Source: Arthrobacter sp. FW306-2-2C-D06B
GTDB lineage: Bacteria > Actinomycetota > Actinomycetes > Actinomycetales > Micrococcaceae
Direction of reading: 5' to 3'
DNA: 64,000 nt
Assembly (NCBI RefSeq): GCF_021789175.1
Contig: NZ_CP084560.1
Coordinates: 3,162,001 to 3,226,000 of the forward strand
In this document: piece after piece, positions 44,306 to 53,367 of the stretch
Position numbering within the stretch: position 1 is the first letter of the stretch
Layout: each line of letters opens with the position of its first letter
Notes under the pieces: model-generated
The model's database searches: none
What the model was told of the DNA's origin: nothing
Seen by the model: only the letters and a program-made list of their open reading frames with translations
Translations under genes and position numbers: made by a program

Positions 44306-44671
44306 CTATTTGACGGGAACCCTGCGGTCTACGTAGTAGGCGGAGAACACGAGGGCCACCAGTCCCAGGAGAGCTGCACCGTAGTAGAACAGGAGGCCAG
44401 GAATGCCCAGGTGAACGCTAAACATGCCACTAAGGAGCAGCTGAACGCCAATGCAAAGCACCAAAAACACGGCGGCGACGTAACCGATCCGTGTGCCCCT
44501 GGAGATGCTGGTCCCGCGTGGGGTACTAGCCACAAAATCGGCAACGCTGAATCGATCACCTGCTGTCCGGCGTTGTTCCATCGCTTCGTCGAGGAGGCGC
44601 GGTATCTCGGTTTCTGCTACGCCCTTCTTCCTGAGGGCGTACACAATATCCTGCTTGAGGTTTAATTCCAT
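44306..44671 (-). CDS. Small membrane protein, ABC operon tail
   Basis: This 121-residue protein has an N-terminal soluble helical region (NLKQDIVYALRKKGVAETEIPRLLDEAMEQ) and two TM segments (about 63-83 and 89-112). GGAGTG precedes the ATG. It lies 30 bp downstream of an ABC permease gene on the same strand. I do not recognise a family. Codon use and the lower GC share with the permease suggest joint acquisition. Confidence 0.65.
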   Translation of the reverse strand: MELNLKQDIVYALRKKGVAETEIPRLLDEAMEQRRTAGDRFSVADFVASTPRGTSISRGTRIGYVAAVFLVLCIGVQLLLSGMFSVHLGIPGLLFYYGAALLGLVALVFSAYYVDRRVPVK

Positions 44672-44700
44672 TGTTTCACTCCGTTGTCAAGATCATGCGA

Positions 44701-45597
44701 TTAAACTACATCCCGCGTTCGATTGCGCCAGACACCGATGACGCACGGCACAATGATCCAAATCGCTGCTGAGGAAATCGCCGCGATGGCGTTTCCTCCT
44801 TCAGTCAAAACGTTTGAAAGAGTGGCCGACTGCAGAAACGGTGTAGCGTTCCCCGCGAAAAGCCCGATCAGCGAGTCGAACACGAAGGATTGGAACAGGA
44901 CGAAAACGATAGCTATTGGCGTGGAGAGAAGTGCCGATGCGACCGACGCACCTGAAATTGTTCCAATCACGGTGACGCACGTGAGCAGCCATAGGCTCTT
45001 TACGAGGTCACCTAGGACCAGCTCGTATTCCGCAATCGCTGAGAAGCCCGCCGAGGCGAAAAAAGCGACGGCGCAGACGAGCAGTATGACACCGAGGGCG
45101 AAGGTGGCCACCGCGAGATACTTCGCGAGGAGCAGCACGCCGCGCTTTGGCTGAAGGACAAAGAACTTGATTGCGTCACGGTGCTGCCAGTCAGAGGTTA
45201 CAGCCAGAATTGAAATAATTGGCGCTCCAATTCCCGCCGGCAGCGCAAGCGCGGCAAGCATCATGGATACATTGATTGGCTCGCCGCGAGTGGCAGAGAC
45301 AACGACGAAGACGGCGATCACGAGCATGCCAAGAAGCGCCATGGAGGAGAGGAGCCATCTTGAGCTGCGGGTATTCACCAGCTTCCGCATCTCGACATAC
45401 ATGGCGATTCCCACAGGGTTCGATGCGGCAACAGCCGTCGTCGAAATACTGACCGTCGACGACGCGGAAGTTGCAGTCGAACCAGAAACACTCCGGACAG
45501 CGCCCGGTGCCGAAAGGAGAATAACGCCCGCCAGCGCCGCAGCGACGCCCTTTTTACCCCAATCGAGCATGACTTCCCGCGTATCACGTGAACTCAT
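44701..45597 (-). CDS. ABC-2-type permease with atypical N-terminus
   Basis: This 298-residue membrane protein has an ABC-2-like six-TM core starting at about residue 66 (MYVEMRKLVNTRSSRWLL). It is preceded by about 65 residues that look like a signal peptide plus a Ser/Thr/Val-rich segment. That N-terminus is unusual for the family and may come from fusion or deletion. A ribosome binding site (GGGGGAAAT) supports ATG 45597. The upstream ATPase gene is broken, so transport function is doubtful. Confidence 0.65.
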   Translation of the reverse strand: MSSRDTREVMLDWGKKGVAAALAGVILLSAPGAVRSVSGSTATSASSTVSISTTAVAASNPVGIAMYVEMRKLVNTRSSRWLLSSMALLGMLVIAVFVVVSATRGEPINVSMMLAALALPAGIGAPIISILAVTSDWQHRDAIKFFVLQPKRGVLLLAKYLAVATFALGVILLVCAVAFFASAGFSAIAEYELVLGDLVKSLWLLTCVTVIGTISGASVASALLSTPIAIVFVLFQSFVFDSLIGLFAGNATPFLQSATLSNVLTEGGNAIAAISSAAIWIIVPCVIGVWRNRTRDVV

Positions 45598-45663
45598 GAT
45601 TTCCCCCTTTCACTTCACCCACCTTGAGTGCAATGCCAACCTGAATGGGTGTTTTAGATTTAG

Positions 45664-45910
45664 TCAAATCAGTTTGGAATGGGTGTCCAGAGGCACACCG
45701 TTGACATCAAACTCCCTGGCTCGCTTCAAGCAAACCGCTCTGGATGTGACGGGTGGTCGATTTTCCGGACCCGTTCGGGCCGAGGAGTCCGAAGACTTCT
45801 CCAGGTACCAGCTCGAACGAGATGTCCCGCACCGCTTGTACCATTCCATAGTCCTTTCCGAGCTCCTCGAGCCTGCAGGTGAAATCCACAGATTTCAATG
45901 GTTCATTCAC
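45664..45910 (-). pseudogene. Truncated, frameshifted ABC ATPase
   Basis: The first frame (GTG 45910) encodes 67 residues: LEELGKDYGMVQAVRDISFELVPGEVFGLLGPNGSGKST, a clear Walker A, then stops just after LLEASQGV. The next frame continues with DVNGVPLDTHSKLI, the expected following ABC segment, then ends. Signature, Walker B and the rest (about 200 residues) are absent. It would have energised the neighbouring ABC-2 permease. Confidence 0.85.
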
Positions 45911-45941
45911 TGTTGGGCAATAGCGTTGAGAGTTTTCGCAT
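45903..45941 (-). other. Short leader ORF overlapping the ABC ATPase start
   Basis: ATG 45941 follows a strong AGGAGG and encodes only MRKLSTLLPNSE before TGA, overlapping the GTG of the ATPase remnant by 8 bases. It may be a coupling leader or the remnant of the original gene start. Confidence 0.4.
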
Positions 45942-45985
45942 CGGTTTCCTCCTATTTTCTTGAACTGGCTGACGGGGAAATCCAG

Positions 45986-46300
45986 TGATGAATGTTTGTT
46001 CCCCCGCCCAAGAAACTATCGCGATATTTCGCCTCTCAGTGTTCGAAGTGGCAAAACTCCGTGCAGATTTGCCAAAAATCAGTGTGTTTTTCGGCAATCT
46101 CAGTGTGGATCTCGGCGCCTCCGCGTGTGAAAAAACGTTTCACCCGGATCGGCCCACATAGCCGTCTAAGACCGTGTCCAAGCCCTCCCTGGGGAAGTGG
46201 GGGCGGCCGTCTCCGCTGCTCGAATACGACATCCGAGCGAAGACGATCCCGGGCCGGACATGACGCGCCTGGAATTTGCACACGTTTTGTCCTGCAACCC
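45986..46300. repeat. Duplicated leader segment, copy B
   Basis: This is the diverged second copy of 43268-43630, in the same orientation, upstream (minus strand) of the ABC ATPase pseudogene. It keeps the operator-like GTGAAA...TTTCAC (46127-46143, one base longer in the centre) and ends with an IS-end copy at 46264-46299. Confidence 0.8.
46264..46299. repeat. Solo insertion-sequence end, copy B
   Basis: This direct copy of the element at 43591 is preceded by CATGACGCGCC, as in the intact right end at 46943. It lies 21 bp before the left end of the IS remnant. Confidence 0.7.
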
Positions 46301-46320
46301 GTGCTTCACGACCGACGAGG

Positions 46321-46978
46321 GGGTTATAGGACAAAACGTGTGTATGGGAGGGGCTTCCCTCCCAGTGTTGGCGGGCGAATTTCGGGATAGCTAAGCTTTG
46401 GAAGCTTAGGGTGGCTGGGGTGCTCGCAGCGGCCCTGTCGGAGCGCTGGTCCGAAAGCGCGGTGCAACGCTGCCTGGTCCATGTCCAGCGCAACGTCCGC
46501 ACCTACCTGACCGGTCGGCCCAGGACCGAGGCGGGCAAGGCGTTGCTGCGGCTGGGACGGGCCTTGACCAGGATTCACGCTCCGGCGGAAGCGGCGGCCT
46601 GGCTGGCAGGGCTCCATGACTGGCACCAACAGCACGGGGATCTCGTCAAAGCCCGCACCTACCGGAGCACGACCGCGATAGGTGCGGGCTAACCAGCCCT
46701 GGTGGTACGCGCACGACAGGCTTTGCAAGGCCTACCGGCTCCTGGAACGCCTCGGCCAAGCGGGCACACTCTTCACCTACCTCGAAGGGCGAATACGCCG
46801 GGCTGGACATCGCCTCGACAACCAACAGGAACGAACGCCCAGCTCCGGCTCCTGCTGCGGGCACACTGGGGCATGAGCCAGGAACACCAGAAGCGTGCGA
46901 TCGAGTGGTACCTCTACCTGCACAGGGCAGGACGCTCATGACGCGCCCGGGATTTACACACGTTTTGTCCTACACCCC
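46321..46978 (+). mobile_element. Degenerate IS1249-like insertion sequence
   Basis: Terminal inverted repeats AGGACAAAACGTGTGTA (left end near 46328) and its exact complement (right end near 46954) bracket a C-terminal transposase remnant. At 658 bp it is about half a normal element, so the 5' half of the transposase is deleted. A CTAAGCTT-TGG-AAGCTTAG hairpin (46391-46409) may mark the deletion junction. Confidence 0.75.
46411..46941 (+). pseudogene. IS1249-family transposase C-terminal remnant
   Basis: Three frame segments together form the C-terminal part of a DDE transposase: CLVHVQRNVRTYLTGRPRTEAGKALL in frame 1, WWYAHDRLCKAYRLLERL in frame 2, then TNAQLRLLLRAHWGMSQEHQKRAIEWYLYLH back in frame 1. 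At least two frameshifts and a missing N-terminal half make it inactive. Confidence 0.82.
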
Positions 46979-47023
46979 ACGTTTTTCCCATCCCGCACTC
47001 CCCCCCACATGTCGATGGAAAAC

Positions 47024-47065
47024 AAAAAGATCCGGCACAGTGTTTCCACTGTGCCGGATCTTTTT
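47024..47065 (-). terminator. Intrinsic terminator downstream of tRNA-fMet copy 2
   Basis: Perfect 19-bp arms with a TTTC loop (as read on +) and a TTTTT tract lie just past the tRNA 3' end on the minus strand. The stem sequence differs from that of copy 1. Confidence 0.92.
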
Positions 47066-47071
47066 CTCCAG

Positions 47072-47145
47072 TTGCGGGGACAGGATTTGAACCTGTGACC
47101 TCTGGGTTATGAGCCCAGCGAGCTACCGAACTGCTCCACCCCGCG
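47072..47145 (-). tRNA. Initiator tRNA-fMet (CAU), copy 2, no CCA
   Basis: The 74-nt body is identical to copy 1, including the C1-A72 mismatch and GGG/CCC anticodon stem. The sequence after the discriminator is CTG instead of CCA, so the CCA must be added enzymatically. Both copies share GTCGCAA-like sequence before the 5' end. Confidence 0.94.
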
Positions 47146-47251
47146 TCGCAAGATCTACTTTACCTGTAGGTGAATGTCAGGCCAAATCGAAACGACGTGA
47201 CCTCCGTCTCCCCGGCCCTGCGGCCAAGCTGCAGGTGCCACCAGATCAAAG

Positions 47252-47287
47252 AGACCGGGCCAGCCCTTGTCAGGGCTGGCCCGGTCT
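47252..47287 (-). terminator. Terminator of the UPF0182 gene
   Basis: Perfect 16-bp GC-rich arms around a TGTC loop lie 46 bp past the stop at 47333. On the minus strand it is followed by CTTTGATC. Confidence 0.82.
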
Positions 47288-47332
47288 TTCAAAGGCCCCA
47301 GCTAAGCCGAAATCAGCCCGCTGGGGAATTGC

Positions 47333-50326
47333 CTACTTGCTCGGCGAGGGCGACGGCGACGGGCTCGCCGACGGGCTGGCACTTGCCGACGGGGCCGGGG
47401 TGGCACCAAGCCGGGACTCGGCGTCGAGCGCTTTCTGTATTGCCGCGGACAGGAGGCTCTGCTGGGCCCCGTATCCGGCGAAGTCGCCCTTGGCCAGCGC
47501 AGCCTGGCCATCCTGGATGGCCTTGTTGGCCTGATCCAGCGCGGCCTTCAGCTGGGCCTGTGCATCCGCTGCGGCGGGCGGCGTAGTAGTCCCCGGCGGA
47601 GTGGTGGGGGTCTGGCCGTTATTGGCCGAGTCTCCCGCCGAGGCCCCGGAGTCACCCCCGAAGAGGATCTTCAATGCGCCGTCAAGCGTGGGGGCAAAGC
47701 CGACCTTGTCGCCGAAGGCCACGAGCACGCGCTGAAGCGTCGGATAGGACGTCTCACCAGTGGACTTCAAATAGACCGGTTGGACATAGAGCAGGCCGCC
47801 GCCCACTGGCAATGTCAATAGATTGCCGTTGAGCACATCGGATGCTCCCTGCCTGAGCAGGTTGAGTTCCCGCGACACTTCAGGATCGGAGTTGAACTTG
47901 TTCTGGGCCTGTCCGGGGCCTGGAACCTGGGTGTCCGTTGGCAATTGGAGTAATCGCAACTGGCCGTACGTGTCCGCCTTCACGCCCTTCTGGCTACCGG
48001 CGTCGGAATCGGCTGCGAGGAAGCCGTACAGGATGTTCCGGGCGGCGCCGTTGACCACCTGTGGAATGAAGGAAGACGTCAGCTGGAAAGCCGGCTTGGT
48101 CTGGTCGGGCATCTGCAGGGACATGTAGAACGGAGGCTGCCGGACGGGATCCGTGACCGTGGGGTCGTTCGGAACGCTCCACGCGTCGTTGTTCTGGTAG
48201 AAGCTGTCCGCGTTGGTCACGTGGTAACGCCCAAGCAACTCACGCTGGACCTTGAAAAGGTCCTCCGGGTAGCGGACGTGGCTCATCAGCTGTCCCGACA
48301 TCTCCGAGTACGGCTTGACAGTGGTCGGGAAAATCTTCTCCCACGCTTTCAGGATGGGGTCCTGGTCATCCCAGGCGTACAGCGTGACCGAGCCGTCATA
48401 GGCGTCAACAGTGGCCTTGACCGAGTTCCTGATGTAGTTGACCGCGCTGTTCGGCAAGGCCACTGTGCGCCCGGAGGTCGTCTGCGAATCTGCCGTAGCG
48501 TTTCCCAGTTGCTGCTGCTGGGAGTAGGGGAAGTACTGGCTGGTGGTGTAACCGTCCACGATCCACTTCACCCGGCCGTCTACCACTGCGGGATAGGCGC
48601 TTCCGTCCACCGTCAGGTAGGGAGCAACCTTTTGCACGCGCTCACGCGGAGTGCGGTCGTAAAGGATCTGGGACTTCTCGTTGACGCCGTCGGACAGCAG
48701 CAGGTCCGAGGACTGGAACTTGATCGAGTACAAGAGGCGGTTGAACCAGTTGCCCACGTTGGGGCCACCGTTGCCCGTAAAGGTGTACTGCGTTTCGGTG
48801 GACGTGTCCTTGCCGGCCGGTCGGTCCTGTTCGCGGTGCGGGGCGCCGTCCGGGGCGCCGACCACCGAGTAGTCGGGCGAATCTTCACCGAAGTAGATGC
48901 GGGGTTGGTAGCTCGCATCGCTGCCAAGGGTACCCATGGATGGAATTCCGGACAGAAGGAAGTCCGGCTTGCCATCGACCGTGAAGGTATTGCCCTTGGC
49001 GGCTACGACGCCGTAACCGTGGGTGTAGACGATATGCCGGTTGACCCAGGTCTGCTGGCTGGCGTTCAGCCCGTCCTGGTTCAACTCCCGGACAGCGATC
49101 ACCGTGTCCTGGGTCTTGCCGTTCACGGTGTAGCGGTCGACGTTCAGAGCCTTGGGGAACTGGTAGTACGGGCGGTATTGCTCCAGTTGGGAGAACGCCG
49201 AGGAAACCAGGTTCGGGTCCAGCAGCCGGATGTTAGCGGCAGTCTGGGCATCCTTGGCAAGCGCCCCGGTCTTGGCGTCGGTGGTGGCGTTGTAGGGAGA
49301 AACCTTGATCTTGTCCAAACCGTAGGCGGACCGGGTCATGGCAATGTTGCGGTCAATGTACTTGTTTTCCAGCGTCTGCTCCGAGGGGCGGACTTGGAAT
49401 TGCTGGATGACCCAGGGGTAGACGCCGCCCGCGAGGATGGACGTGATGATCAGCATGGCCGTGCCGATCACGGGCAAGCGCCAACGGCCAATCACGGCGG
49501 CCACAATGAAGAGGATGGCCACCAGACCCGCGGCAACGGCCAGGATGGTCTTCGTCGGGATCACGGCGTTGACATCGGTGTAAAGGGCTCCTGCCCAGTG
49601 TCCGCCGTTGTTCTGGACGGTGCTGTAGACGTCAAGCCAGAAGTTGGCTCCTAGCAGCAGCAGGAAAACGGCACCGGTCACGGCCAGGTGGATTTGGGCC
49701 GCCCGGCTGGTGAAGATACCACGTTCCATAAGCCGGATGCTGCCATAGAGGTAGTGGGTGAGGATTCCCGCGATTCCGGCAATCACCACAACGCTCATGA
49801 GGAAGCCCGTGACAAAACCAAGGAACGGCAAGGTCATGAGATAGAAGCTGATGTCCAGGCCAAACTGGGGATCGGCCTGGCCGAAGGGCACCTGGTTGAA
49901 GAACAAAAGCACCGCTTGCCACTGGCTCGCGGCCGCGCTCCCGGCAAAGAGGCCGAACAGCGCGGGGATGCCGATCATGACCACGCGTCGCACGGGTTCG
50001 AGCTGGGCCTGGTACCGGTTAAGGTTGTCCCTGACCTCGGAGTCCGGAGCGTAGACGGGCCGTGCATGGTAGGCAACGCGGATTGCGTAGAAGACCGGTA
50101 CGAACATCAGGACGAATCCGGCGAGGAAGATCAGGATCCGGGCAAGGTTCTCCCTGAAATAGACTTCGAAGAAACCTAGCTGCTGGTACCAGAGGACGTC
50201 TGTCCACACATTGGCGAAGAAAATGAATCCCACCACGGCGACGGCGACGATGATCAGAGTTGGAGTAAGTGCACCCCGTCTCCGCTGCGGTCTTCCGGGC
50301 GGGCTGGTGCTGGCTGGACGGGACAA
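47333..50326 (-). CDS. UPF0182 family membrane protein
   Basis: This 997-residue actinobacterial membrane protein of COG1615 has seven TM segments in the first 330 residues, then a large extracytoplasmic domain of about 550 residues and a Pro/Ser/Ala-rich C-terminus ([16 protein letters not shown]). The function is unknown; the family is conserved and single copy in actinobacteria. The extracellular part includes the family segments [20 protein letters not shown] and [31 protein letters not shown]. It is followed upstream by the YlbL-type protease gene on the same strand. Confidence 0.93.
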   Translation of the reverse strand: MSRPASTSPPGRPQRRRGALTPTLIIVAVAVVGFIFFANVWTDVLWYQQLGFFEVYFRENLARILIFLAGFVLMFVPVFYAIRVAYHARPVYAPDSEVRDNLNRYQAQLEPVRRVVMIGIPALFGLFAGSAAASQWQAVLLFFNQVPFGQADPQFGLDISFYLMTLPFLGFVTGFLMSVVVIAGIAGILTHYLYGSIRLMERGIFTSRAAQIHLAVTGAVFLLLLGANFWLDVYSTVQNNGGHWAGALYTDVNAVIPTKTILAVAAGLVAILFIVAAVIGRWRLPVIGTAMLIITSILAGGVYPWVIQQFQVRPSEQTLENKYIDRNIAMTRSAYGLDKIKVSPYNATTDAKTGALAKDAQTAANIRLLDPNLVSSAFSQLEQYRPYYQFPKALNVDRYTVNGKTQDTVIAVRELNQDGLNASQQTWVNRHIVYTHGYGVVAAKGNTFTVDGKPDFLLSGIPSMGTLGSDASYQPRIYFGEDSPDYSVVGAPDGAPHREQDRPAGKDTSTETQYTFTGNGGPNVGNWFNRLLYSIKFQSSDLLLSDGVNEKSQILYDRTPRERVQKVAPYLTVDGSAYPAVVDGRVKWIVDGYTTSQYFPYSQQQQLGNATADSQTTSGRTVALPNSAVNYIRNSVKATVDAYDGSVTLYAWDDQDPILKAWEKIFPTTVKPYSEMSGQLMSHVRYPEDLFKVQRELLGRYHVTNADSFYQNNDAWSVPNDPTVTDPVRQPPFYMSLQMPDQTKPAFQLTSSFIPQVVNGAARNILYGFLAADSDAGSQKGVKADTYGQLRLLQLPTDTQVPGPGQAQNKFNSDPEVSRELNLLRQGASDVLNGNLLTLPVGGGLLYVQPVYLKSTGETSYPTLQRVLVAFGDKVGFAPTLDGALKILFGGDSGASAGDSANNGQTPTTPPGTTTPPAAADAQAQLKAALDQANKAIQDGQAALAKGDFAGYGAQQSLLSAAIQKALDAESRLGATPAPSASASPSASPSPSPSPSK

Positions 50327-50459
50327 ACTCGATACCTCATCGCTGGTCGTCAGTTAACGGTCATCAGTGCGTGTGTTCGTCGGCCCCGGTGCCGGGTGCT
50401 AATGGCGGAGGCCGTCATTAGTGCCACGAGTGGCAGTGGAGCTAAGTTCCATCATCAGT

Positions 50460-51689
50460 CTAGTTGTTGGAGCATGTCGGGAGGCGGGACACATTCTGGC
50501 CCGAGGCGAGTCGCTCGACGGCTGATTTTGCGTCCGCCAAAGTGTCCACTTTGACTACCTGGAGCCCGTCCGGAACGTGTCCAACGACCTCGTCGCAATT
50601 GGCGGCAGGCGCGAGGAAAAGCGTGGCCCCGCCGTTGCGGGCTCCGCGCATTTTCTGGGCGATTCCACCAATGGGTCCCACGGTGCCGTCCGGTGAAATG
50701 GTGCCGGTGCCGGCCACATGCTTGCCCCCCGTGAGGTCGCCGGGGGTGATGCTGTCGATGATGCCCAGTGCGAACATCATTCCGGCGCTCGGTCCGCCCA
50801 CCTGGTCCAGGGAGATCTTGACGTCGAACGGGAAAGTGAACTTGTACTGAAGCAGTACGCCCAGGATGTACTTGCCGTTCGAGCCCTTGCCCGGAGTGAT
50901 GCTCACCGTCACGGGCTTGCCGTTCCGATCGACGACGACGGCGGCAGGCGCGCCCGCGCCGTCGGCCAGTGCGGTTTGGACGACGTTCAGGGACGTGACC
51001 GCCTTGCCGTTGATCGACGTGAAGACGTCCCCTGTTTGGAGTTTGCCTGCCGAGGCCGAGCCATCGGACAACCCTGCGACTGCAAGCTTCTGCCCGTACG
51101 GAATGTTCTCTTCCTTGAGGGCCGATGCAACTGCGTTCTCCTGGGAGGTAGTCATGGCAAGCGCGCTTTCCTGTTCGGATTGCTGCTTGGTGACGCCCTT
51201 GGGATAGAGAAGTTCTTCGGGGTATACGGCCTTGGAACCATCCAGCCAGGCTTGGAAGGCCTCGAAAATGTTGACGGGGCCGTTGGGGCCGCCGTTGATG
51301 TAGACGGTGGTCAGGTCCAGATTTCCTTTGGCAGGATATGTCGCGTGCCCGGTAATGCTAATGACCGGCTTGTCGTGGTCCGTGCCCAAGGTGTTGAACG
51401 TCGGTCCGGGAGATTCCACGACGTAAGGAACAGGGAGGACAGCCGCGGCGATTCCCAACACAATGGTCAGGGCGCCGGAGACAAGCATCGCGACGTACCG
51501 GCCGTCATGGCGCCGTGCCGGTTGGGGTGCGTGGGGCGGTTCCTCCCCCGCGTCCTGGCCTGGCCCCTGCGACGGTGCGGTGTCGTGCTCCGGGGAATGG
51601 CCTTGCGACGTTGGCACGTCCGGGGAGTTGGAGGGGTCGAGAGGCTGTCCGGGTTCCCCGGCAGCTCCGGGGCTCGGCAAACTAGTCAA
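50460..51689 (-). CDS. YlbL-type PDZ and Lon-like serine protease
   Basis: This 409-residue membrane protease has a Pro-rich cytoplasmic start, a TM near 66-88, a PDZ domain (about 195-275) and a Lon-type (S16) catalytic domain with the Ser in GGPSAGMMFALG and the Lys in GPIGGIAQKMRGA. YlbL in Bacillus is a membrane protease linked to DNA-damage checkpoint recovery. I chose TTG 51689 because GAGAGGTC lies at the right spacing; the open frame to 52253 is a shadow. It diverges from the DUF2342 gene. Confidence 0.9.
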   Translation of the reverse strand: MTSLPSPGAAGEPGQPLDPSNSPDVPTSQGHSPEHDTAPSQGPGQDAGEEPPHAPQPARRHDGRYVAMLVSGALTIVLGIAAAVLPVPYVVESPGPTFNTLGTDHDKPVISITGHATYPAKGNLDLTTVYINGGPNGPVNIFEAFQAWLDGSKAVYPEELLYPKGVTKQQSEQESALAMTTSQENAVASALKEENIPYGQKLAVAGLSDGSASAGKLQTGDVFTSINGKAVTSLNVVQTALADGAGAPAAVVVDRNGKPVTVSITPGKGSNGKYILGVLLQYKFTFPFDVKISLDQVGGPSAGMMFALGIIDSITPGDLTGGKHVAGTGTISPDGTVGPIGGIAQKMRGARNGGATLFLAPAANCDEVVGHVPDGLQVVKVDTLADAKSAVERLASGQNVSRLPTCSNN

Positions 51690-51906
51690 TGAAAGACCTC
51701 TCCGCGCCGGGAACCGTGTGCCCGGCGCTACCGTTTCGACCCCCTCATGGCGGAGGCCAGTAAACATACCAACGATCCACCCTACTTTGCTGTGCCCGCC
51801 TGAGGTGCTTTGCCTAGAGCGAACGACGCGTTCCTGAGGCAGACAGCCCCGGGGCATCGCGGTACCTTGAAAGTGATCACCAGTCACACCGACGATCGGC
51901 GGCACC

Positions 51907-53352
51907 ATGACTTCCAACCCCAATACCCCTCCCAACGGAGACGATTCACCCGTGGATCCCTTGGCAGAAATGCTGAAGAACCTGATGGGCGGGCAAGGCA
52001 TGGGCAATATCGACCCCGCCGAATTGGCAAAGGCCGCAGGGCTGCCGAACGACCCCAACATGCTGCAGCAAATGTTCGCCCAAGTGCAGGCCATGATGAG
52101 CTCCACTTCAGAGGGTCCCGTCAATTGGCAGCTCGCCCACGAAAATGCACGCCGTGTTGCCGCTGCCGGCACGGATCCTTCCGTGAATGCCGTGCAGGCC
52201 CGCGAAGTCGACGAGGCGCTCCGGCTCGCGGAACTCTGGTTGGATCCGGTCACCGACCTTCAGGCAACGGGCCTCATTGGCCGCGCGTGGTCCCGCGCGG
52301 AATGGGTGGAAGCCACCCTCGCTACGTGGAAACGGCTCACGGAGCCGGTGGCCAACAGCATCGCCAATGCCCTGTCTGACGCCCTGACCCAGCAAATGCC
52401 GGAAGAAATGAAGGCCATGATGGGTGGCACCTCGTCCATGTTGCAGAACATGGGCGGAGCCATCTTCGGCATGCAGCTGGGCCAGGCGATCGGCGCCCTG
52501 TCAGCCGAGGTGGTCAGCTCTACCGACATCGGCGTTCCACTGGCTGATCTCGAGATGGCACTGCTACCGGCCAATGTGGCGAAATTCGGCGAAGGCCTGA
52601 GCGTCCCTGAGAACGACGTCCGGTTGTTCCTCGCCGTCCGCGAAGCCGCGCATGCCCGGCTCTTCGTGCAGGTTCCATGGCTGCGCGGCCATCTTCTTGG
52701 AGCGATCGAAGCTTACGCCCGGGGCATCCACATCGACTTGTCCCGCGTCGAGGACCTCGCCCGGGACCTGGATCCCGGCAACCCCGAGGGCATTCAAGAA
52801 GCCCTCTCCCAAGGGGTGTTCACGCCCGAGCGCACTCCCGAACAATCGGCTGCCCTGGAGAAGCTCGAAACGGCACTGGCGCTGGTTGAGGGCTGGGTGG
52901 ACGAACTCACGGCCGCCGCCACCGAGAATGTGCTGCCATCCGCGGTCGCACTCCGTGAGACGGTGCGGAGGCGCCGCGCCACGGGCGGACCCGCTGAACA
53001 CGCGTTCTCGTCCTTGGTGGGACTCGAGCTGCGTCCGCGACGCCTGCGCGAAGCCGCAACGTTGTGGGCGGCCCTGAAGGACGAACGTGGAATCGCCGGC
53101 CGCGATGCCATCTGGCAGCACCCCGATTTGCTCCCCACGGCGCAGGACCTCGACGACCCGGCGGGCTTCACCGAACGGCGCCGCTTGGCTGAAGCGAGCG
53201 ACACCGAGGTGGACGATGCGCTGCAGAAGCTCCTTGAAGGCGGCTACGACGCTCCGAAGGATGAGAGGAACACAGAAGGCAACGAGGAGGCTCCGAAGCC
53301 TGAAGACGGAGACTCCCCTGACAACACGGAGCCCGGCGAGCCGAAGGCTTAG
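51907..53352 (+). CDS. DUF2342 (zincin-like) protein
   Basis: This 481-residue protein belongs to the actinobacterial DUF2342 family, sometimes named zinc-dependent metalloprotease or F420-associated hydrolase. The conserved REAAHARLF motif (about 247) is the family's zincin-like signature, without a classic HExxH. The N-terminus is Gln/Met-rich and the C-terminus ends in an acidic, Asn/Glu-rich tail. No TM segment is predicted. It is divergent from the YlbL-type gene and convergent with the YgjP-like gene. Confidence 0.87.
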   Translation: MTSNPNTPPNGDDSPVDPLAEMLKNLMGGQGMGNIDPAELAKAAGLPNDPNMLQQMFAQVQAMMSSTSEGPVNWQLAHENARRVAAAGTDPSVNAVQAREVDEALRLAELWLDPVTDLQATGLIGRAWSRAEWVEATLATWKRLTEPVANSIANALSDALTQQMPEEMKAMMGGTSSMLQNMGGAIFGMQLGQAIGALSAEVVSSTDIGVPLADLEMALLPANVAKFGEGLSVPENDVRLFLAVREAAHARLFVQVPWLRGHLLGAIEAYARGIHIDLSRVEDLARDLDPGNPEGIQEALSQGVFTPERTPEQSAALEKLETALALVEGWVDELTAAATENVLPSAVALRETVRRRRATGGPAEHAFSSLVGLELRPRRLREAATLWAALKDERGIAGRDAIWQHPDLLPTAQDLDDPAGFTERRRLAEASDTEVDDALQKLLEGGYDAPKDERNTEGNEEAPKPEDGDSPDNTEPGEPKA

Positions 53353-53367
53353 CCACTCCTTGAGCGC

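Noticed and set aside
43693-47145. Integrative element between two tRNA copies
   Set aside because: Both tRNAs are complete, each with its own terminator, and there is no integrase or excisionase. The pattern fits segmental duplication plus IS insertion better than site-specific integration.
48221-49654. 477-codon open frame on the plus strand
   Set aside because: It is antisense to the UPF0182 gene with no family resemblance or start signals.
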